This document shows, piece after piece, positions 13,522-26,117 of a stretch of 64,000 nt of DNA. The notes below the pieces were generated by a model, which had not been told where the DNA came from, made no database searches, and saw only the letters and a list, made by a program, of their open reading frames with translations. The position numbers and the translations under genes are program-made. Position 1 is the stretch's first letter. Each line of letters opens with the position of its first letter. The stretch comes from Argopecten irradians (lineage: Eukaryota > Mollusca > Bivalvia > Pectinida > Pectinidae), in contig NC_091138.1 in the NCBI RefSeq assembly GCF_041381155.1, positions 31,117,604-31,181,603 of the forward strand. Reading direction: 5' to 3'.

Positions 13522-14355
13522 GATTTTTGATCGCAGTCTGTGCATGTCTCGTATATGGTCCTTATTACCAGGTGCCGTTCGTTTCCATAATAATATCCCA
13601 ACAATAGAGTAGGTAATTGCTAGAATTAACAAAGGTACTAGATACGTAACTATGAATATGAAAATAGTAAAAGTTCTCCTCGCACCATTACTAGGCCAGT
13701 TCTCCAGGCATTTCTTTGTCCCGTTCCCAAAACCTGACATTTCTGTCGCACGCCCAACGAAAAACATTACAGATCCTAAAATGAAAGCACAAATCCAGAT
13801 TACAATTATACAATATTTTGCACGTGCATGCGTCAATCGGGATCGTAAAGGGAAAGTTACGGCAAGAAAACGATCTATCCCAATTGCCATATTTGTGAAA
13901 ACACTTGCGGCAACCGAGAAAATCTGGACAAATAACACAAGTGGACACAGCACTTCCGGAAACAACCATCGACCTAGTATGACATCCGCAAAGGTGAACG
14001 GCATGCAGAAAAGAGCCATCATAAGGTCTGCTGCTGCTAAATTAATCAGAAAGGGTCGTAGGTCCGTTCGAGATCTTCGGCCCCGTACGAACACAAGAAC
14101 AACGAAGACATTTCCGGTTATTGAAAAGATAGTTGTTAGAGTGTAAAGAACAGTTAGCCCAGTTAAAGTGCTATCCGACATGGCCACTTCGTTTGAGAGC
14201 GTTTCATTGCCGGTCCCAATGTCCAATTCCGATTCGTTATGTCGAATGCTTGACATGTTAGCGACAGTTGTCATGGTGGCAAGACCATTCAAAAAATCAT
14301 TCTCATTATCGAGTGGATATATTTGTTTCCCCATGTCGATGATATAATCCCCCAT
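13519..14355 (-). CDS. Class A neuropeptide-type GPCR, first coding exon (TM1-TM5), 3' exons not seen
   Basis: Plasma-membrane peptide receptor of the rhodopsin family. The exon encodes 279 residues. The N-terminus (1-64) has N-glycosylation sequons at N33, N40 and N50 and no signal peptide. TM1 is about 65-90 with GN at 81-82; TM2 about 100-125 has LAAAD and MPF; TM3 follows Cys137 and ends in DRF (161-163, a DRY variant). TM4 is about 181-202. Extracellular loop 2 carries Cys216 in a CLENWP context plus sequon N211, and should disulphide-bond to Cys137. TM5 is about 228-256 with Pro241. IVGILLW followed by APGN resembles tachykinin/NPY-like (beta group) receptors; the ligand is unknown. The exon ends AAATCAAG|GTAAGT in phase 0 (donor at 13518-13517), inside the third intracellular loop. 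TM6, TM7 and the tail must be on exons at lower coordinates or outside the window. Start: the first ATG of the open frame; M28 is a less likely alternative because it would drop 27 residues of the extracellular N-terminus. Confidence 0.88.
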
Positions 14356-15962
14356 CCTATCTCCTCCCTCCTCTTGAAAGTTACATGGGGTATGTAAAAC
14401 TCTTTCAAACTGTTATTGAATATCGTACAATCATATCTTTGACACCTGTATAAGCGTTTAGAAGATTATCACGCATCATCATTATGTACACTTGACATTT
14501 GTCGACATGCTTAACGCTCCGTATCCCTTTCATGTAAGAAAGACTCTGTAACTAACGTATTTAACTCCTGTAAGCTCGGTTAGTAGTTCAGACTGCCTCG
14601 AGGAAACTCGACAGAATCGGTGTATCGAATAGAACAGGCGCGGGAGGTTTGGGAAGCAGTGCTGCTCGGGTGCGTTCGAATTGATCACTAATTAGTACAG
14701 ATCCGTGCGGTGCGTTGTATGAGAAAATGTATGCAGTGTATATATCGTAGCTATGGTAGAGATTCGTCAGCGGTGTGTGAAGGAGGGGGCGGGCGCGCGT
14801 GTATTGTCGGTGTAATCAATACATTCTGTATCACAGAATGGTACATACTGGTTACACCATTATCTATATGTAATGCATCAGGCGGTTATCGACAGTTTTA
14901 CACCCTATATGTGTGTGTGAGTATGTACGTATCTCTACACTCCCTGTAATATCTCGCCTCCACCACGAATCATTACAGAGGGCAGATCATTAACTACAAA
15001 ATTCGGATAACCTAAAATTAAAAGAAATATTTCATTTTGCTACAAAAAAATTAAACTATTTGAAAATATGCCATATTTCATGGTTTTTTTCTTATCTTTT
15101 TTTTTTTTTTTTTTTTATTTAATGTAATGTTTTTTTTTTTTTTTTTTTTTTTTTTGCTTATTTTCTTTTTTTTATTTCGAATATGTTTGTGTCTTCCGTT
15201 GTATAATTTCTTTTGTTTATTTCATTTACATACAGTATATATCAATATTTTCTGCATTGTCGTCATCCATCCTGGCCCATGGCCAAAACAAGACGGGTAA
15301 GTCAATATGTTATCAAATTTTAATGCTTAATTACTATGATCTATTATAACGTTAAATACGTATACTTTATTATAATTTAACTAAAATGACACCACCATGC
15401 CTAAGATTGTCCAACTATGCCTCGTGTGAGGAGAGTATCTTTTAATGATAACTATACGAGAGAGCATGTATTGCTAGCCTATTCTAAGTTCATATATAAA
15501 ACATCAAAGTCGACTTCTTATGAACAATTTAGTTTCAAATCGACAACAGCGATTTTGTGCCTGGTAAACTAATTTTTTTCAATAAAAGATTGGTATACTT
15601 TGACCTAATTTTGTTCGCGTGAAGCTGGTTGTCGGAGACCTTGCATGTTCTTTGATTTCACCCATCGCGATATCCATATAACGTTATCTTCAGTAGGCAA
15701 CTCTTCAACAAGGTGATCGAATAATGCCCCATATAGATTTATAGCATGACGTAACGGCAGAATAGCACCTAACACTTAACTAGCTGTTATAGCAGACCTT
15801 ACTTCTTATTTCTGGATGGTTAAATCTATGTATCCTTTACCTGCGACTTTGATGAACCCCGATGTCAAAATCTAATGGGTTATTTCGAGATACGAACCGT
15901 TGGTCTCTGTGTACTTTTATCTTTATACATCTATGGGGAAAAAGAATTTAAAAAATAGTAAG
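14356..15962. other. Upstream region of the GPCR gene with long poly(T)/poly(A) tracts
   Basis: Putative promoter and 5' UTR side of the receptor. No TATA box was placed with confidence. Between 15082 and 15172 lie two long T-runs (about 18 and 25 T) separated by TTATTTAATGTAATG. A GT-rich patch lies at 14700-14800. No coding sequence seen. Confidence 0.45.
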
Positions 15963-16185
15963 TTGATTGTTTGGATAGATTAACGCCCCACTAACAGCCA
16001 GGGTCATTTAAGACGGCCTCTTGTACATACGATGTGTTGCGTGTGTGAAGTGTTTTAAAAAAACTGCAGTATGTTCGTTTTCTGGCTTTTTGTAATAATG
16101 GACAAATCAGTCGTCCCACTCCCTTTATGCTAAGCAGAGCAGAAATTACTACTTTTATTCACTATGGTGTGCTAGATGACGTATT
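15963..16185 (-). mobile_element. SINE family 1, partial copy
   Basis: Starts with the reverse-complemented tail (GTTTGGATAGATTAACGCCC, ACAGCCAGGGTCATTTAAG) and continues to CAGTCGTCCCACTCCC and TTTTATTCACTATGGTGTG. The tRNA-like head is missing beyond about 16185. Confidence 0.65.
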
Positions 16186-16395
16186 AATTTGAAAGGAAAT
16201 TTCTTTGATAAATCAACGGAATAGTACGTTAAAACATATTTTATTTTGTCAAATAGTGTGAAAATTTATTTTAAACATTGATTTCACTTTTCTGGGTTTT
16301 TTTTTAATATATTGGGTTATCAAATGCAATTTGATTACAAACTTAGTTTGCAACGAAAATTATACCCCTATAAAATTTCATAATAGTGACATAAT
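16186..16395 (+). repeat. Interspersed repeat, copy 1 of 2 (paired with 24862-25098)
   Basis: Aligns in the same orientation with 24862-25098. Shared words include AAATCAACGGAAT.GTACGTT, ATTTTATTTT, TAAACATTG, AGGGTTAT/TGGGTTAT and AGTTTGCAA. No coding frame. Probably an old non-autonomous element of unknown type. Confidence 0.55.
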
Positions 16396-18978
16396 TCGTA
16401 AATAAAAGAATAAATCATAATGGCCTGCTTTGTTAACGTTAAATCAGCTAGATGATGTCCGGTTTGAATTTAAATGCATATTAAAATCAAGGAGTACGCC
16501 TAATAAACAGCAAAGTGTTTAAGATGAGAAACAATTCTGATATTTGAGTTAGAACCCCATAACATTAAAATATATCAAAGATCCACCTAAAACTACTCAG
16601 TTAACTAAATATTAAACATATTGTCTGCTTATAAGTGTTAAGAATAAATTATGATATGTATATATAAATGGAAAAATTTAATCAATGGATTTATTGAAAA
16701 TAATATGAAAGGAAAAATGAATAAATGTACGATAATGAAATTTCTCCGTGAGTCTTAGATGCCTGGTGTTTGGTCTTTATGGTTTTCAATGGCATTTCAT
16801 TATGTATTTCATCATATATTGTTCGATATTGATTGTTGATATTTTTTCGTGGTGTTGGATTTCATGGTAGGAAATTTGTCTGTGCTCTCTCTCTTTGGTT
16901 TCTGAATTTGCCATCACATTCCTTAAATTGTATAATAGACTGGTCTAGTCTTTGATTTAGAAGAGCCCAAACGGGTCATCAGAGTTGAAAGAGTTAATCA
17001 AGCTTCACTTGGACATCGCCTGGACAGAATACAAATAACACAGACATATGTAATAGTCAAATACATCTGGATATCAACTGTGCATTGGGGCCATTAGAGC
17101 ATCAGTTCAGGTAGAGAAGCATCGTTTCCATACCATCAATCAACTAGCCCTTCCTTCTATACCATCAGTGAGTAGATACCGTTAGGATTGTAATGGATAC
17201 CAGTCCGAAGGCGCAATCGATACGTCTGCATCTCTGATTGAACCTTCAAATTCATATTTCGTCAGATTTATGTATATATATATATACACATACGCTGGCC
17301 ACAGCGATGACGATACTGACCCGTGATCTAGTATGACGGATTATGATGTTGAGGGAAATTTGGTTTGGTTACGGTATAAAAGAATGGTAATAAAAGTGTT
17401 CTATATAGAGAGGACCTTATTTGAATGGCTATTTTATAGAAGATTTAATAAACGAGTTCAATTATTTAATAAGTCACGAGCCTTAGGCGTGTGGCATCTC
17501 AAAATATTTAACGAGTTTGGTAAACTCCACACCGAGTAGACACGAGTGTAAGATTCTATTTATCTCATAATTATGGTGTTTATGGAAATATAGATGAAAC
17601 ATTCAATCTCGTTCTTATACAAAAATGGCGAATCAGGCTTGGATTTGACAATTACATCTACCTCTAACAGTAAAGGTTGTATGTCTTACAATATACGCTG
17701 AAATGTTTGTCATTTTTCTTCGTCATAACAGAGTGGTCTAAATGTGTTACACCTAGATTTATCGGTACTGTATCAGTCAAGGATGAACAATTAAAACTGC
17801 TGTGATTATATCACAGAAAAGCCAAGGTTGATTGTACTTTGTTACACTTCACTTGTCACGTGATAAATGCTACACACGTAAATCTAACGTTGTTCAACCT
17901 ACCGTGGGTCTTCCACGATGACATTATTACATCAAAACGGAATACGTTTCTATGTTCTTAATGATCTTCCACCATTAATCGGTGTAGTAAACAATTCTCA
18001 TCCACTTAAGAATTGGAAAAGGATTGCTATCCTGAACGACAATGTCCCTAGTACAATTGATTGGTCTTTTCCAACGAATCTTATCGTTTGAGAGACCAAA
18101 CAACTAAATGCTTTCCCGTAGACAACAGGGTTTAAGTTTTGTAATGTATTATTAAAACGACTGATATTTAGTTATTGTGATCTATAACTAAAGTTTATGA
18201 TTTTATATAACGCTAGGATAGAAAAAGATGGGGTTCTTCGGCTCAAACTCCAGTTGGGGTAGTAATTTTGAAATAATGTGCATTTTACACTGAAAATTAT
18301 TGGAATTCTCATGTTTGTACCTAATTATTATCCAAATTGTTATTTTGAATCTCAATTTGGATATACAAACTCATATCATTATTACCTAGGGACAATTACC
18401 TGTCAAAATATCTCTTTATGACACTTGCCTTGTTTCATTTTATATATATAATTTTTTTTCCGCAAAGATATAACAATGATATTAATATTGAGTGCTTTAA
18501 ATATGCGAAGTTGATATTTGCCATCATGGCGAAACTTTTGACGTGTTAATTTAAATCCTATTCTCTATTTTACAAAATAAGTTTTGATGAATTAAGCTGT
18601 AGTTTGTTATACTTTATGTATGTCAATATGAATGAAACTTTATAATTACTAATATCTATGAAAAAGTAATCTGCAAACTATCTGTTGCATCCGAGTAGCA
18701 GATTATCATAAAAATTTGCAAACAATTTATTGATCGTAATGTAATAAAAAAATGAAATAGTGATATTACTGTTTTTAATTTTTTAAGACTACTTGACAAA
18801 ATAGAACTTTTAACGTTGATTCATCAAATGATTAATTTTTCAAATCAATACGCAACGCCAATGTTTCTTAAATGTGTTTTCGCAACATTCTCATATCAGT
18901 ATGAAACCAAAGAAGAATTAATTACAATACCTTTACAAAATCATATATATTGATTAAAATGTTTATACTATATTCGTT
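16396..18978. other. Noncoding sequence
   Basis: Nothing recognised. A short TATA dinucleotide tract (17271-17285) and one 68-codon open frame (17333-17539) without homology I can name. Confidence 0.4.
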
Positions 18979-19128
18979 GACCTCCATTGTTTCAAATTTG
19001 TGACTAACTGTGTGTCTCTACCTCTGTATTTCCCTCTTACTCCATATGCTCATGTTGGTGTCCCTTGGGAAATTACTTCAAAATTGCGTTTTTCCTTACA
19101 TCAGCAATTTTTGGACAACATCCTCATT
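18979..19128 (+). repeat. Direct duplication, copy 1
   Basis: About 145 bp starting CTCCATTGTTTCAAATTTGT and ending TGGACAACATCCT recurs at 19686-19833 in the same orientation with scattered substitutions. The two copies start about 705 bp apart. Confidence 0.75.
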
Positions 19129-19685
19129 TTTTTCCAATAAAAACTAGAAAAGGTAGATATATTAGATTGGTACACTCATTTGGAAGGGTGTTCTGTTCTC
19201 AAGAGAAAATAAAGACATTCCGATAGGTTATAACATCATGCCCTGGTCACGCAAGTAGAGACAAAAAACTGCAAAAAGGCGTATATCATTTATTTAATGG
19301 AAGTTCGTGAACATTTTGTTATCCTTAAAATGCTTCTAATTGTTTATGGAGAAAATCTGACATGATGATACGGTGTAACCCTACTGAGACTGACTATAAC
19401 TACTGTCTTTGTCAGTCTGCGAGAAAAGGTCATGTTGTCAAGAACGAGGAAAATGGGGAATGCCCATGTTTGTGAAAGGTTAAAGAGAAAGGTATTGTTA
19501 CGGATATGAGGCTTGGTAGAACAAAGGAGTACAAAGGGCCTCTGACCAGAAGACTGACCAGAAGACTGACCAAATGACCAGGAAGTCAGTTTACCATGGT
19601 TTGAATTGCCGAAGTCGATTGTTATTGTTATGACGTGAACAGTAGGTCAATTGATCTTGTAATAAAATGACCAAGACGTGTGTTA

Positions 19686-19833
19686 ACTTCCATTGTTTCA
19701 AATTTGTGCCTAACGGTGGGTCACCACCTCTGTATTTCCCCTCTCACTTCTTATGCTCATGTTGGTATCCTTCGGGAAATTACTACAATATTGCGTTGTT
19801 CTTTACTTAAGCGATATTTGGACAACATCCTGT
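19686..19833 (+). repeat. Direct duplication, copy 2
   Basis: Second copy of the sequence at 18979-19128. It is directly abutted by the MITE starting at 19833, so the MITE inserted at, or transduced, the copy's edge. Confidence 0.75.
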
Positions 19834-20078
19834 GACCAGTTGTTCAAAAGATGATCAGCTTATACGTGTAATAACATGACTAGAGAAAAGAAATGCTTAT
19901 TTGTCTGAAGACCTGTAATTGAAACTTCACAAAAATGATTAAAGTAGGTAAAAAATATTGCTGAATTTGCCAAATTTTGTTTTTATTCTTTCAAGAAATC
20001 ATTTTATCTGGATTTGAAAAGTGTTGTTAAACTGTGATAATCCTAATCACATTTTGAACAACTGGACCCTGGAGTTCA
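19833..20078 (+). mobile_element. MITE family 2, second copy
   Basis: Left end ACCAGTTGTTCAAAAGATGA and right end TAATCACATTTTGAACAACTGG form inverted repeats of about 20 bp. Interior AT-rich and non-coding. Better preserved termini than the copy at 6566-6805. Confidence 0.75.
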
Positions 20079-20460
20079 GTTGACCTTGTTTTGAAGTGAC
20101 CGGTTCTGTTTAAGGTGTTATGAAGTGACTACGAAGCCAGTTGACCTTGAAACATCCTCGATACTCCAATGGTAGATCTCTACAGCCCATGACTATCTCA
20201 TAGTAAAACTAAAGGCAGCTTAAGGGAACAAATCTGAACCAATCACAGGCCTGCAAAAATTTTCTTTATAGATTACAGAAAGCGACGCCCCACTTCAAAG
20301 CCACACAGTCAACCACAATGTATTGTTATACGGCTCTTTTGATGTACACCAAAGGACTAAATTGTCTGTTCTGTTCTGTTGCCTCTAGTTTTACTTTAAT
20401 CTAATCCAGGGATGTAGCGGTCGTAAGTGATCGGAACCATTGGAGTATAGAAGATGACCT

Positions 20461-20640
20461 TGAAATGGAGTTGACAGAATGTCAGTTGACCTTGTGAATG
20501 ACTTGCCAGTATGTAAGTTGACCTTTGAATGACTTGCCAGTATGTACGTTGACCTTTGAATGACTTGCCAGTATGTAAGTTGACCTTTGAATGACTTGCC
20601 AGTATGTCAGTTGACCTTGGAATGGAGTCGCCACGATGTC
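20461..20640 (+). repeat. 31-bp minisatellite, about 4-5 units
   Basis: Unit TTGACCTTTGAATGACTTGCC plus AGTATGTAAG, repeated with a 31-bp period from about 20484 to 20617. Flanks contain decayed relatives of the word (AGTTGACCTTG, GACTGACCAGAAG) back to about 19545. The array therefore sits in a wider, older minisatellite-like tract. Confidence 0.85.
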
Positions 20641-21296
20641 CACAGGGAGCTTACTATAGTTGATCATGCGATTGAGTGACGAGAGAGTCAGCTACCCTTG
20701 TTCTGAGATGATCTTGAGGTTAGTTGACCACACAAGATTACACCACAAACTCCATTCGTAACAGAAGAGAGGCCACTTCCACAGAGTATTAAGCATTTGG
20801 CACAAACGAATGATAATGAAGTAAACACACACAGAAGTCTTGACCAACGACAAACACGTGTCGGCTGTGATATAACATGTTTACTGAAAAGCCAGTACAC
20901 CTCTTAGAGACAAGTAGACTAATTGTTTGTCCCATGGCCAATTTGTCAGGGTTAGTGCGCCTGCAACCATATTCTGTGTTAATGGAAAACGTACCCACAT
21001 CTTATATCACTCATTAATTCATTGGTGCATACCATGGGAACAAATATGAATAAATAACTAAAGAGTATAGCATAGCCAAATATTTTCTTGGAATTGCACG
21101 AAAAAATTGTAAATATTATTTGACAATATTTATTTCCATTCTTCATTAGCTAAGGAATTATCAAAGGTTACGGTTTCTAGCTAAGCATCTAGTAATGATA
21201 CGATATACTATAGAATTAGGTTTCATTGGGTAGACCTCTGACGTCATATATAAATTCAGAGTTATTTAAGGTTAAGAAGGAGAATGGAAGTCAAAG

Positions 21297-21422
21297 TACC
21301 ACGGGAAAATCACAGACCTGCGATTAGTACCTTGCAACCGTCACAGGATTCTGACCCGCAACCAAGAGGTTGATGGTTTGTAGTAATATGTCGGGACATC
21401 TTAACCATTAAGTGAAGTAATT
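21297..21422 (-). mobile_element. Second tRNA-derived SINE family, partial copy
   Basis: Reverse complement reads GGTTAAGATGTCCCGACATA, then TTGCGGGTCAGAATCCTGTG (B-box-like), then GTACTAATCGCAGGTCTGTG. This matches the layout of a common bivalve SINE (tRNA head with a Pro-like GTGTCCCGACA word), as I recall it. The tail is missing. Confidence 0.5.
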
Positions 21423-21525
21423 GCTTATCTCAGACAATTTATGAATCGGGTTAAAATTTTATGATAAAAGGCTCAATATCGCATGTTGTTATGCTATTAC
21501 CACTGTTTATCTAATTATCGACAAA

Positions 21526-21584
21526 GTTGATTAAAAATAGGAACGAAAAGACGTGACGTATTTTCGTTCTTATTTTTAATCAAC
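21526..21584. repeat. 59-bp near-perfect palindrome (hairpin)
   Basis: GTTGATTAAAAATAGGAACG at the left is answered by CGTTCTTATTTTTAATCAAC at the right around an ACGTGACGT centre, with few mismatches over 59 bp. It could be a minimal foldback relic or a cruciform-forming site. Confidence 0.85.
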
Positions 21585-22249
21585 TTTTACTCTTCGTGAA
21601 CTAATGAGAAAGTGACGTCGAAAATTAGCGGGATGAGATCCTTCGTTTTTGTTGCAATATCCTTGGAATTAAATGGTGTCAGAGAAACTAAACAATTATG
21701 ATAATCTTTCACATTAAGGCAGATATAAAACATGTTTGCCTGTCAAAGGGACCATTATTGCGCATGCGTGATTCAAATGTTCGTTAATGTCAAAGAAAGG
21801 TCAGTTCCCAGTTGCTGAGTACAGTTGGTGAGTACGAGGAGTTTATGTTATTGACCCCTAGAAACAATGGTTTAAGTACAGCAGTGAGAATAAAACGATG
21901 CTCTCTTTCCGACTTTACTGACAAGCCACAGTGTCTGTGTAATATATACTCGCCTTTATATGTGTTAACTGTCGATAAACTCACACAAAACACTATTTAA
22001 CTGTTCCCGAGATGAAAGCTCTCAAAAACGAACACGGGTGCGAAGGGGGTAAGCACATTCTCTTTATTTCGAAATATCCAAGGCTGTTTTATTTGATCGC
22101 TTTGTTCTCCGTTTTGTTTCAGAGGAGAAGAAGATGAAAACAAATCTTACAAAGGAATAGCTTTACCGCAGAAAACGCTTATTACGAGCGCCATAGCTTT
22201 CTGTAATTCAGATTCTCGTTAGGCCATGGCATGAACACTGATTTCCGAA

Positions 22250-22596
22250 ACAAAAATAAATGTTTCTTAAGAACAATAAGAACATAAGAAAATTTACATC
22301 AATGCCTTAGATAAGGTTACAACACCTAACAAGTCAAGTTTTCTTACATAATATATGTTGTTATAGTGTAGATTAAATTCGCTGTTTTGTCGTCTGGCGC
22401 AGTGATAGTCATTTAATCAGGGTGACGGCTGGCAATATAATACGACCTGCGTTATGAAAATTAACAGTTGATTTTAGATAAATTGTTCAGAGGTTGATGA
22501 TAATTGTAAGCTTATAACTTTTGCGACTATACACAATTATCAATCTCGCTTTACATTCCAATTTTAAAAATCAAAAGCCGTTAGTGGATCTTTAAG
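22250..22596 (-). mobile_element. MITE of the TTAA/GGGCCACT family, degraded copy
   Basis: Reverse complement aligns with 50140-50539 (CGCGAT.GAGATTGATAATTGT, GACTATCACTGCGCCAGACG, GTTGTAACCTTATCT). The outer right terminus is weak (AGCCGTTAGTGGATCTTTAA). Confidence 0.65.
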
Positions 22597-23277
22597 TCTG
22601 AACTCGTCGTGATATTCAGATATTTTAAGAAATAAATCGAAGTCAAAATTAACAGTTAATCAGATTATATATCACTAATCAAATTATATAGATGCATTCA
22701 CTACCGGAAGTGTTTGCGTAAAAAATAACACTTTAACTTCCTACACACGATTCCGACGTGATCGAACTAACTCTCGTGAGAACAGGTAGTTTCCGCGTTT
22801 ATACCGTTGCTTAATGATTCGGTCTACAAAATGATGTTAACAATTTATCATATGATATTTGCTTTGAATTTTATTGCTATTAGGTCTGTTACCTTAAAAA
22901 TTAATACCACACAGACATCTGAATTACACCTACACGATTATCAAGCGTGAAAGTACAGTTCATGTTTCAACGATTTCCATATTGTTTAGGAAAAACAGTG
23001 CGGTATTAAAAGAAATTAGTTTTTAGCTAAATTGATTAACAATTGATTTCCACATTAGCCTAGATTATATAAATTTTCATTTAATGAAATTCAAATTATA
23101 AATATGAAACTTCTCTAGGGAGCTGAAGCATTTTAGCGATATAACACATATTTGAGATGCGGGGGTTTTATCTGGCGTTTCGATAATCGTCTAAGTTTTT
23201 CTTTGTAGTGACAACAAATCCAGACACTTTTAGAAACATGTGTCTTTTGTACTGTACGTATGACTCTAGTGTTTTGT

Positions 23278-23795
23278 TTGTTTGTTTGATTAATTAACGT
23301 CCTATTAACAGCTATGGTCATGTAAGGACGGCCTCCCATGTATGCGGTGTGTTGCGTGTATGTTGTGCGAAGTGCGAGTTTTGGGAGACTGCGGTATATT
23401 CATGTTGTGTCTTCTTGTATAGTGGAATTGTTGCCCTTTTAATAGTGCTATATCACTGAAGCATGCCGTCGAAGACACCAAGCAACACACCCCACCCGGT
23501 CACATTATACTGACAACGGGCGAACCAGTCGTCCCACTCCCTCTATGCTGAGCGCTAAGCAGGAGCAGAAACTACCACTTTTATAGACTTTGGTGTGTCT
23601 CGGCCAGGGAATAGAACCCAGAGCCTTCCTCACAGGGGCGAACGCTCAACTCCAGGCCAAAAGTGAGGCGGTGCCAAAGGATTAGGAAAGATAAAGTCAT
23701 TTAGGAAGAAGAGAAAAGATAAGATCCTAAATTTAGTCGCCTTTTACGATCATGCTATAGGTGCAGCAGGTACAATTCTAACGCCCTATAGTGTA
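23278..23795 (-). mobile_element. SINE family 1, near full-length copy
   Basis: Best full copy, about 518 bp. In minus orientation: the head ends TAGGGCGTTAGAATTGTACC, then CCTTTGGCACCGCCTC, then an A-box-like TGGCCTGGAGTTGAGCG. Next come a B-box-like GGGTTCTATTCCCTGGCCG and the body GGGACGACTGGTTCGCCCG. The tail is ACATGACCATAGCTGTTAAT followed by AATTAATCAAACAAACAAA. Ends in an (AAAC)n-type tail, as for SINEs moved by a LINE. Confidence 0.8.
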
Positions 23796-24861
23796 GACTT
23801 ATACCATCCTGATTGTTCAAAAACGGTCATAGGTTATAGGAAAGGCCAAGATACCCTTTACATAAGGCCAAAAAAATATTTTTACTCCATGAATAATTAC
23901 AGTAATTTCCATAATAATGATATAATGCGGCGCACATGGTCGGTGGATGTCATGTGATTTATGCGGCAGTTTAAATAGCTTTTAAACCCCACAAACCTTC
24001 TTAAAATGCTGCCTTTGGGACTTTTTTTTATTCCTTTCATTGCTCCTTTCTTATGTATCTGGACATGGAAACTGCATAACAGCGACTATACAAAAGAGGT
24101 TGTTGTACTATTATATTGATACTTTAGACGTGGAAATTTACGCGAAGTAGAAATTTACGCTATTACGCGGAAACCTTTTAACCTCAGAAAATCCCCCGCG
24201 CGCGTTATACTTTGTGTTTGTATGAAACTATGATGCTAGCTCTTCGAAGGCGTGTACACTGCTAAATAACAACGCGAAATTATACACTCGCGAATATATC
24301 TACTTTTACAGTAAACCTTGCTATCGAATGGACGATATTTAACTGATGGACCACGGTTTATCTTCTTATTCATATTAATTACTTTGCAACGTTTTGCACG
24401 TCCCCCGCTGCCTTGCTGTTGATTGGCCAATGCGATATAATGTAGAACTTGTCATAGCTTGTGTACTTTACACAGACATGACACCATGTTATACAGAACA
24501 GACGTGTGGACCTGACAATGGAACACCTTCAGCAGACGACAACGCCCGTCTGCGCGTGATAGACACATTATTTATCTGCCGTCTAAACAATCCGATTAAC
24601 ATCATGTAAGTGTTTATGTCGATTCGATAGTTAAGTTTTTAAGACGTCTTGCTGGCTACGATAATAAATGCTGTAAGGTCATAATAACGAATTTTCCGAA
24701 GTTTCCTCCTACCATAGATTAATAGTTCTTGATATCAAAATGGGGGTTAAAAAGGTCCCAATGAAAGGTCATGTGAAATCAGATTAAAACTCTTAACAAC
24801 TTAAAACAACAGCCACGATCAATGGGAAACAGAAGTGATGAAGACATCGACGTTGAGTATT

Positions 24862-25098
24862 GATTTGGAAAAATAATTCCTTTGGAAAATCAACGGAATC
24901 GTACGTTTAAACGTATTTTATTTTATTAATTAATATGAAAAAAATATTATAAACATTGGTGTTATTATTTGTTAATTTTATAGGGTTATAGATTTTTTTT
25001 TCATTTGAAATATTTTGTGAGAATCCGCTACGCGTATTCACACAGTTTGCAAACAATATTTCTTTTATATCCCGATGAAATTAAAAACAGTGACATCA
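24862..25098 (+). repeat. Interspersed repeat, copy 2 of 2 (paired with 16186-16395)
   Basis: Same-orientation partner of 16186-16395, slightly longer. Interior contains a short CCGCTACGCGTATTCACAC insertion absent from the other copy. Confidence 0.55.
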
Positions 25099-25679
25099 AT
25101 GCTTAAATGTAAAAAAAAAATGAAAGCAAACGATTTATACAGAGTTCACTAAAACTTCAAATCATTCAACTTTTCAAAAAACTTATTCATTTCTGAAAAT
25201 TCATAATGGACTGTTCTAGATATGTCAGAGCCTATTTGTGGCTTCATGGGTGAATAAGTTAAATAAGTTATTGCTTGACTAAAATCTGTTCAACAAACAT
25301 TTTCCTGTGTAAATAAACGTCCTGTTTACGTGCGTGTTTATATGAATTAAATACACTCCGACTTAATCAGTATCACTGCACGTGCTGTTGTGTTACGTCA
25401 CAGCCGGGGAGGGGGTGTATTCCGGCGGAGGTGAGGAGGTCATATCCGACACGTGACCTCAGCATCCTGTTGGCCGTGAATAAGTGTTGTTCAATTTCGA
25501 TCGCATTCCCGGTTAGGAATGTTGGTATTTAAATTAATGATAATATATATAGTTTTGTTTGTTTGAATAATCAATTACTCATAACTAATGTTTAGCAAAT
25601 TGACACACCTCATAAAAAAGGAATTTATTGAAATACATACAAAAGTGCATGAGATGTTGCGAGACCCTTTGCGCGCTTA

Positions 25680-26117
25680 CATCCTCGCCATCGATTTTTC
25701 CTTTTTTCCTAACTGACTTTATGTTTCCTAATGCCTCCCTTGGCACCGCCTCACTTTTGGCCTGGAGTTGAGCGTTCGCCCCTGTGAGGAAGGCTCTGGG
25801 TTCTGTCCCCTGGCCGAGACACACCAAAGTCTATAAAGTGGTAGTTTCTGCTCCTGCTTAGCGTTCAGCATATAAGGAGTGGGACGACTGGTTCGCCCGT
25901 TGTCAGTATAATGTGGGGTGTGTTGCTTGGTGTCTTCGACGGCATGCTTCAGTGATATAACACTATAAAAAGGGCAACAGTTCCACTATACAAGAAAACA
26001 CACATACCGCATTCTTCCAAAACACGCACTTCACACAAGCTACGCACTGCATACATGGGAGGCCGTCTTTACATGACCCTGGCTGAAAGTAGGACGTTAA
26101 AATAATAAAACAAACAA
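25680..26117 (+). mobile_element. SINE family 1, plus-strand copy
   Basis: Contains TGGCCTGGAGTTGAGCG, GGGTTCTGTCCCCTGGCCGA and GGGACGACTGGTTCGCCCG. The tail TTTACATGACCCTGGCTGAA runs to GGACGTTAAAATAATAAAAC and AAACAAA. The 5' edge is uncertain by about 60 bp. Confidence 0.8.

Noticed and set aside
13652-14146. 164-codon plus-strand open frame
   Set aside because: Antisense shadow of the GPCR exon; composition is that of a complement of membrane helices.
17333-17539. 68-codon open frame
   Set aside because: No recognisable family and no supporting context; expected by chance in this much sequence.
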